This document shows positions 59,686-64,000 of a stretch of 64,000 bases of DNA, piece by piece; the stretch's first letter is position 1; every line of letters starts with the position of its first letter. The position numbers and the translations under genes are program-made. This stretch comes from Acidobacteriota bacterium (GTDB lineage Bacteria > Acidobacteriota > Terriglobia > Bryobacterales > Bryobacteraceae): the NCBI GenBank assembly GCA_018268715.1, contig JAFDVZ010000015.1, positions 1 through 64,000 on the forward strand, read 5' to 3'. The notes under the pieces are model-generated. The model was not told the origin of the DNA, did no database searches, and worked only from the letters and a program-made list of their open reading frames with translations.

Positions 59686-60322
59686 GGGCCCGTCCTGATT
59701 CAAGGATCTGTTGCTTAAGTTCATCAAGAGTGACAATGTAGGGATCCAGGCTGTCGATGTCGTCGGCCAGGGCCGTCTCGCCCCGTCCGCGCATCCAGTG
59801 GGAGAAGTCGTTGGTCCGCCGCTCGAGCCTCAGCCGGGCCTCGAGAAAGTGGAAGTACAGCGACAGGTTGGTGACGCCGGCGAGCTTGCGAAAGAAGTCC
59901 GCGACGTCCAAGGCGACGACGCCGGTGGCCATGATGAAGCTCTTCGACTTACAGAAATAGAACTCATCGCCCGGCGGGCACTCGCGAGGCCGGCCGCGCG
60001 ACGAGGCCAAATGCTCATCGATGGTGGCCATGATGGCCTCGCGCAGGTCGCGGATGGAGGTGAACGACATCAGGTCGATGGCGGCCAGCTTCTCTGACAG
60101 CGCGCCTTCCTGCAACGCCTCTCCGGTCCAGTCGGCGAAGTCGTTATAGACCAGCGGCGTTTCGAAGTGATGCGACAGAAACAGGTGATGCGTGTGATAG
60201 AAGATGCACGCTCCCGAAATCTCGCCCACCGCCGCCCGCAGTTCCGCGAGCGTGCGCGCGGTCCGGCCGGTCAACTCGACCAGACGGCGTTCGGTGTGGA
60301 AATGAAATGGTTCGTAATTCAC
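59672..60322 (-). CDS. DUF5752 family protein
   Basis: A 216-residue protein with a GTG start (AGGA ribosome-binding site six bases before it). It matches the pattern of DUF5752 proteins that occur beside TreT or amylosucrase-like genes: PFHFHTERRLVELTGRTARTLAELRAAVGEISGACIFYHTHHLFLSHHFETPLVYNDFADW and LSLYFHFLEARLRLERRTNDFSHWM. Its activity is unknown; genomic linkage to trehalose and glucosylglycerate metabolism is the only clue. It is the first of three overlapping genes ending with otsA. Confidence 0.82.
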   Translation of the reverse strand: MNYEPFHFHTERRLVELTGRTARTLAELRAAVGEISGACIFYHTHHLFLSHHFETPLVYNDFADWTGEALQEGALSEKLAAIDLMSFTSIRDLREAIMATIDEHLASSRGRPRECPPGDEFYFCKSKSFIMATGVVALDVADFFRKLAGVTNLSLYFHFLEARLRLERRTNDFSHWMRGRGETALADDIDSLDPYIVTLDELKQQILESGRAHGFA

Positions 60323-60415
60323 GCGGGTCCTAATCGAAAGTAACTGGAATTCGCCGCGTGACCAATACAGCGGAAAGGTGAAATTCGCGCCAAACCGGGT
60401 GTATCCCGGCGCCGC

Positions 60416-61063
60416 TCAGAACGAAATGATCTTCTTGCGCACGGCGTACAGCACCAGGTCCACGGCGCTGTGCAGGTCGAGCTTCTGCATGACGTGAGTC
60501 CGGTGCGTTTCGACGGTGTAGGGGCTCAGGTTCAGGATGCCGGCGATGTCCTTCGCCGTCTTGCCTTCGGCCAGCAGTTGCAGCACTTCCTTTTCGCGGT
60601 CGGTCAGCAGGTCGTAGCTGTCCTGCAGGCCGCGCTGTTTGAGCTGCAGCACGAAGTCGTCGAGCAGGAGCTTCGCGATGGTGGGGCTGAAGAACGACTT
60701 GCGCTGAGCCACCGCGTGCACGGCGCGCAGCAGGTCGACGTCGGCGCTCTCCTTCAGCAGGTAGCCCCGGGCGCCGGCCGTCAAGGCCCGCAGCAGGAAC
60801 TCCTCGTCGGAATAGACGCTCAGGATGATCACTCCCGCGTCGGGGAGGCGCTTGACGATCTGGGCCGTGGCGTCGATCCCGTTCAGGTTCGGCATGCCGA
60901 TGTCCATGATCACCAGATCCGGGCGCAACTCGTCGGCGAGCCGCACCGCCTCCCGGCCGTCGCACGCCTCGCCCACCACCTCCAGGCCGGCGTGCTGCTC
61001 CAGTTGCAGGCGCAGACCCTTGCGCATCACGCCATGGTCGTCCGCGATCAGTATCCGGATCAT
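60416..61063 (-). CDS. NarL/FixJ-family response regulator
   Basis: A 215-residue regulator with a receiver domain (MIRILIADDHGVMRKGLRLQLEQHA, phospho-acceptor Asp54 in LVIMDIGMPNLNG) and a C-terminal LuxR-type helix-turn-helix (LTDREKEVLQLLAEGKTAKDIAGILNLSPYTVETHRTHVMQKLDLHS). The ATG overlaps the kinase TGA (ATGA, four bases), so the pair is coupled. Located just upstream of the trehalose operon on the same strand with a 93-base gap, it may control it. Confidence 0.95.
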   Translation of the reverse strand: MIRILIADDHGVMRKGLRLQLEQHAGLEVVGEACDGREAVRLADELRPDLVIMDIGMPNLNGIDATAQIVKRLPDAGVIILSVYSDEEFLLRALTAGARGYLLKESADVDLLRAVHAVAQRKSFFSPTIAKLLLDDFVLQLKQRGLQDSYDLLTDREKEVLQLLAEGKTAKDIAGILNLSPYTVETHRTHVMQKLDLHSAVDLVLYAVRKKIISF

Positions 61064-62418
61064 TCCGTCGTCACCTTGCCGCTTACCGGGACCTCCACTT
61101 CCAAGATAGTTCCTTTCTCGGGGTGGGACGTGATGGCCACCTTGCCGTCCAGTTCGCGGACCCGCTCCTGAATGCCGATCAGCCCCAGTCCGCGCGACGC
61201 CGCCTTGGTGTCGAAGCCCACGCCATCGTCCTGAACCGACACCTGCACCCGATCGGCGTGGCCGTAGACGGAGATGCGGATGTTGCGGGCGCGGGCGTGG
61301 CGCGCACAGTTGTTCAACGCCTCCTGCACGACGCGGTAGATGCAGGTGCGGTGGGCGTCGGGCAACCCGTCCAACTCGCCGTCGAGCTGCACCGTCACCG
61401 GGACGCCGCCGCGCCGCGAGAACTCGCGGCCCTGCCAGCGCAGCGCCGGCCCGAGCCCGAGTTCGTCCAGCATGGCCGGCCGCAGTCCCATGGCCAGGTC
61501 CCGTACGCCGCGGATGGTGTCGGCGTTCAGACCGCGGGCCTCCTCGAGCCGCGCCCGCAGCCGCTCCGGCGAGCCGATGCTCGATTCCAGGGCGCCAAGC
61601 TCCATGGTCATGGCCGACAGCATCTGTCCCACCGCGTCGTGCAGTTCGCGCGACAGGGACTTGCGCTCCTCCTCCTGGGCGCGGACGAGGCGGCGCGACA
61701 GCCGGCGCAACTCCTCCTCCGCGAGTTCGGCGCGGCTGCGCTGCGACTGGCTGCGGCGTTCGAGCGAGGCCACGCGCAGGATGCTGATGAGCGCCACCAC
61801 CGCTCCCAGCGCCAGCGCGAGCGCGAGCGTCCGGCGCAGGAAGCTTTGCAGCAACTGCTGGCTGCCCTTGAGACGGGCCTGTTCCGCGCGCAGGTTGGAG
61901 GCGTTGATCTCGCCGATTTCCCGCGCCAGCGTCACCACGGCTTCACGACGGGGAAGCACCTGCTGGCGCAGGAAGGACCGGCTGTAGACGGCCTTCTCCT
62001 CGGGAGACCAGCCGAGGATCGGATCCATCGAATCCCAATAGGCGTTCAGCTCTTTTCGGAGTTGGTCGAGCCGCGCGGGCGCGTCCGGGCCGAGCACTTC
62101 GGCAAGCAGGTCGACCCTTTGCTGGATGGCGGCGCGCCGCATCAGCAACTGCTCGCGGTAATAGGGCGCCATCTTGCCGGAAGGATCGAGCAGATAGTCG
62201 CGAATCAGCACGCCGCCGTAGTACAGATCCTCCGGTATCTCGCGCAGCGCCGTGTCGGTTCGCAGGTAGGCGTCGTGGGCGGCGATGGTCTGATCGTGCA
62301 GCGACTGCGCCCGCCTCATGGCGCCGAATCCGAGCAGGCCGATCAGCAGGATCAGCGTTCCGAATCCGATCGAAAGAACCACCCAACCGCGCGATCGCAT
62401 ATTCCCCCCTACCGTCAT
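61060..62418 (-). CDS. NarX-like sensor histidine kinase (HisKA_3)
   Basis: A 452-residue membrane kinase. Two helices (about 12-33 and 196-215) enclose a 160-residue helical extracytoplasmic sensor domain (CHASE3-like, with TDTALREIPEDLYYGGVLIRDYLLDPSGKMAPYYREQLL). After a coiled-coil linker comes the HisKA_3 box SLSRELHDAVGQMLSAM with phospho-acceptor His260, then the ATPase core (VVQEALNNCARHARARNI; DDGVGFDTKAASRGLGLIGIQERVRELDG). It is the partner of the NarL-type regulator. An ATG at 62400 is a possible start. The ligand is unknown; context suggests osmotic stress. Confidence 0.93.
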   Translation of the reverse strand: MTVGGNMRSRGWVVLSIGFGTLILLIGLLGFGAMRRAQSLHDQTIAAHDAYLRTDTALREIPEDLYYGGVLIRDYLLDPSGKMAPYYREQLLMRRAAIQQRVDLLAEVLGPDAPARLDQLRKELNAYWDSMDPILGWSPEEKAVYSRSFLRQQVLPRREAVVTLAREIGEINASNLRAEQARLKGSQQLLQSFLRRTLALALALGAVVALISILRVASLERRSQSQRSRAELAEEELRRLSRRLVRAQEEERKSLSRELHDAVGQMLSAMTMELGALESSIGSPERLRARLEEARGLNADTIRGVRDLAMGLRPAMLDELGLGPALRWQGREFSRRGGVPVTVQLDGELDGLPDAHRTCIYRVVQEALNNCARHARARNIRISVYGHADRVQVSVQDDGVGFDTKAASRGLGLIGIQERVRELDGKVAITSHPEKGTILEVEVPVSGKVTTE

Positions 62419-62490
62419 TTTGGCCCGTCAATCGCCGCTTTACGCGATCCTTCGGCGGGCGTCCGCGCGGTACGGTGGTATCGGCGCGAT

Positions 62491-63288
62491 ATGGATATCA
62501 TTTTCACCGACCTGGATGGAACCCTGCTCGACCGGGACACTTATTCGTGGGAAGCCGCCCGCGGCGCGCTTGAAAGGACCCGAGAGAAGGGCGTCCCGGT
62601 GGTGCTGGTCAGCAGCAAGACGCGCGCCGAAATCGAGGTCTGGCGCGAGCGGCTGGACAACCGGCATCCGTTCATCGCCGAGAACGGCGGCGCCGCCTTC
62701 ATCCCCGTGGGCTATTTCGGGACGCCGGCGAGAGGCGCATCCAGGCGGGGCCCCTACGATGTGATGGAGTGGGGCGCGCCCTATGAAGAACTGGTCCGGC
62801 GGTTGCGCGAGGCTGCGCGGGCGAGCGGCTGCGCGGTGCGAGGCTTCAACGATATGACCGCGGCGGAGGTGGCCGCGCTGTGCGACCTGCCGATGGAGCA
62901 GGCGTTGCTCGCCAAGCAACGGGAGTACGACGAGGCGTTTGAGACGCTGGACGCAGGCCGGGCCGACGCGCTTGAGGAGGCGGTCCGCCAGCAGGGCTGC
63001 CGGCTGACGCGGGGAGGGCGCTTCTGGCACATCCTGGGCAGCAATGACAAAGCCCTGGCGGTGGACGCGCTGGCGGGTCTTTATGCGAGCGGCGGTGGTC
63101 CGATTCGCACGATCGGGCTGGGCGATGGGCTGAACGACGCCGAGTTCCTGAAGCGGATGCAGGCGCCGGTGCTGATCCCATCGCCGTCGATCACCGAACT
63201 GCGGAGGCTCGTGCCGGGCGGCGAGACAGCGAGTCAGCCGGGTCCGGCCGGTTGGAATGAAGCGGTTCTGAGGCTGATCGGGGATTGA
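62491..63288 (+). CDS. HAD-IIB phosphatase, mannosyl-3-phosphoglycerate phosphatase-like
   Basis: A 265-residue HAD-superfamily enzyme. Motif I is DLDGTLLDRD (Asp7 nucleophile, Asp9 acid), motif II is VVLVSSKTRAE, motif III includes the lysine in GSNDKALAVDAL, and motif IV is GLGDGLNDAEFL. The cap segment PFIAENGGAAFIPVGYF is typical of the YedP/mannosyl-3-phosphoglycerate phosphatase group. The longer frame running upstream is antisense to the kinase gene and is rejected. No mannosyl-3-phosphoglycerate synthase is in the window, and no OtsB either; this phosphatase could therefore act on trehalose 6-phosphate or glucosyl/mannosyl-3-phosphoglycerate. The substrate is open. Confidence 0.85.
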   Translation: MDIIFTDLDGTLLDRDTYSWEAARGALERTREKGVPVVLVSSKTRAEIEVWRERLDNRHPFIAENGGAAFIPVGYFGTPARGASRRGPYDVMEWGAPYEELVRRLREAARASGCAVRGFNDMTAAEVAALCDLPMEQALLAKQREYDEAFETLDAGRADALEEAVRQQGCRLTRGGRFWHILGSNDKALAVDALAGLYASGGGPIRTIGLGDGLNDAEFLKRMQAPVLIPSPSITELRRLVPGGETASQPGPAGWNEAVLRLIGD

Positions 63289-63302
63289 CGCCCGACGCCG
63301 CC

Positions 63303-63995
63303 TCAGAGGTGGCTCCAGAGAGACCGCTCCTCGGATTCGCCAGAAGCGCGCGGGCGCGCCTCCAGCAACTGCCGCACGCCGCTGGCGCTGAGTCCGACGG
63401 CGAGGCTGCCCGCCAGCACCACGCCCCCCACCAGGATGATGAAAGCCGCCAGGAAGACCGTTCGCGCGAAGTTCAACTGATCGGCCGCCGCCACCACGGC
63501 GACGAAGATGATCAACACACGCACGACCACGGCCAGCCTGCGGGGCGACGGGAGATTCTCATTCACCGCCCACACCAGCATGCTGCGTCCCAGATAGTAG
63601 CCGAGCCATGCGCCGCCGAGCAGGATGAGTCCGGCGACCATCAGCTTGGGCAACAGGAACACAAAGCTCTGCACCATCTGGCTGGTCAGGTCCGTATCGA
63701 ACACGTTCACGCCCAGCAGAAAGCCGGTCAGCACGATGCCCCAATACACGGTTTCGCCGACGATCCTGGTGGCGCGCAGGCGGCCCGAGGGATCCACCAG
63801 GAACGCGACGCCGCTCTGGCGAAGGAACTTGTCGATCGCCAGCCCCTTGAAGATCCGATAGACGATCCAACGCGCCAGCAGGGCGATGGCCCAGGCGACG
63901 GCGATCAACGCCAGCGCGGCCAGCAACGGCGGAAGATAGGTCGTGATCTGGTGATGGAGCCGATCGACGGCGCCCTCCAGCACTTTCCTCAACAC
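63303..63995 (-). CDS. Mechanosensitive-channel-like membrane protein
   Basis: About 230 residues (GTG start at 63995; the true start may lie beyond the window). It has about five helices (LLAALALIAVAWAIALLARWIVYRIF, GETVYWGIVLTGFLLGV, LPKLMVAGLILLGGAWLGYYLGRSM, VVRVLIIFVAVVAAADQL, VFLAAFIILVGGVVLAGSLAVGLSASGV). This matches the conserved TM-helix repeats found in small-conductance mechanosensitive channel-like proteins, but the MscS beta domain is absent. Its place beside trehalose and HAD-phosphatase genes fits osmotic defence; function as a channel is inferred. Confidence 0.7.
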   Translation of the reverse strand: MLRKVLEGAVDRLHHQITTYLPPLLAALALIAVAWAIALLARWIVYRIFKGLAIDKFLRQSGVAFLVDPSGRLRATRIVGETVYWGIVLTGFLLGVNVFDTDLTSQMVQSFVFLLPKLMVAGLILLGGAWLGYYLGRSMLVWAVNENLPSPRRLAVVVRVLIIFVAVVAAADQLNFARTVFLAAFIILVGGVVLAGSLAVGLSASGVRQLLEARPRASGESEERSLWSHL

Positions 63996-64000
63996 TTCAA

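Noticed and set aside
61123-62490. Long plus-strand frame upstream of the HAD phosphatase
   Set aside because: It is antisense to the NarX-like kinase, which has clear domains. The phosphatase starts at its own ATG at 62491 with the DLDGT motif.

Overview
The window looks like a piece of a high-G+C acidobacterial chromosome, most likely the Solibacteres/Bryobacterales group. This is inferred from family content: two very large TonB-dependent receptors with an N-terminal carboxypeptidase-regulatory-like domain, a PadR regulator joined to an ADOP-type permease remnant, a 1,046-residue Asp-box propeller protein, a small protein of the NQ-NA-STGP-PEGK type, several PAS hybrid kinases, and an ECF42-type sigma factor with DGPF/YCII partners. 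There is no phage, IS element, integrase or CRISPR array. The one RNA gene is tRNA-His.

Layout. 0-1.6 kb: decayed genes (frameshifted carboxylesterase and frameshifted, truncated ADOP permease) next to an intact PadR regulator. 1.7-13.5 kb: PAS hybrid kinase, a Tat-exported protein, acyl-CoA dehydrogenase plus MDR oxidoreductase, a secreted Asp-box protein with a LolA-like partner, and a LytS/LytTR two-component pair. 13.5-25 kb: a DUF2911/TPR protein and TonB receptor (with 21-bp direct repeats in the divergent promoter), a polytopic membrane protein, a polyprenol-phosphate-mannose synthase and GNAT pair, acyl-CoA ligase plus PrmA-like methyltransferase, PheA and UbiX. 25-29 kb: an XRE/S24-like regulator, an unknown gene, five tandem 41-codon secreted-peptide genes plus a broken sixth, a 7-TM protein and a one-TM protein. 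29-39 kb: small exported proteins, an Smr protein, and a molybdate locus (fused ModB-ModC, ModA, XRE-PBP regulator, molybdopterin-domain protein) followed upstream by a second TonB receptor. 39-50 kb: pyruvate kinase, GH3 beta-glucosidase, ExeA-like ATPase, VIT/vWA protein, and a DGPF-DGPF-ECF42 operon with a partial duplicate of the sigma gene 1.3 kb downstream. 50-56 kb: a second PAS hybrid kinase, UbiD, a GltS-like transporter and tRNA-His. 56-64 kb: an osmolyte cluster (membrane-anchored OtsA, TreT-like glycosyltransferase, DUF5752 protein, NarL/NarX-type pair, HAD-IIB phosphatase and a mechanosensitive-channel-like protein).

The most unusual item is the peptide array at 26561-27308. Five consecutive genes each encode a signal peptide followed by exactly the same 17-residue product, DLPWPTCGPCPIEKVAK, although their DNA differs at many third codon positions. 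This is the pattern of strong selection on a short exported peptide with a CGPC dithiol motif. An 18-bp element (17/18 match) lies both in the promoter region of this array and in the ubiX/XRE-regulator intergenic region 1.5 kb away, which suggests, but does not prove, a shared regulator. I do not recognise this peptide family. All functional statements come from reading the sequence; no database search was possible.
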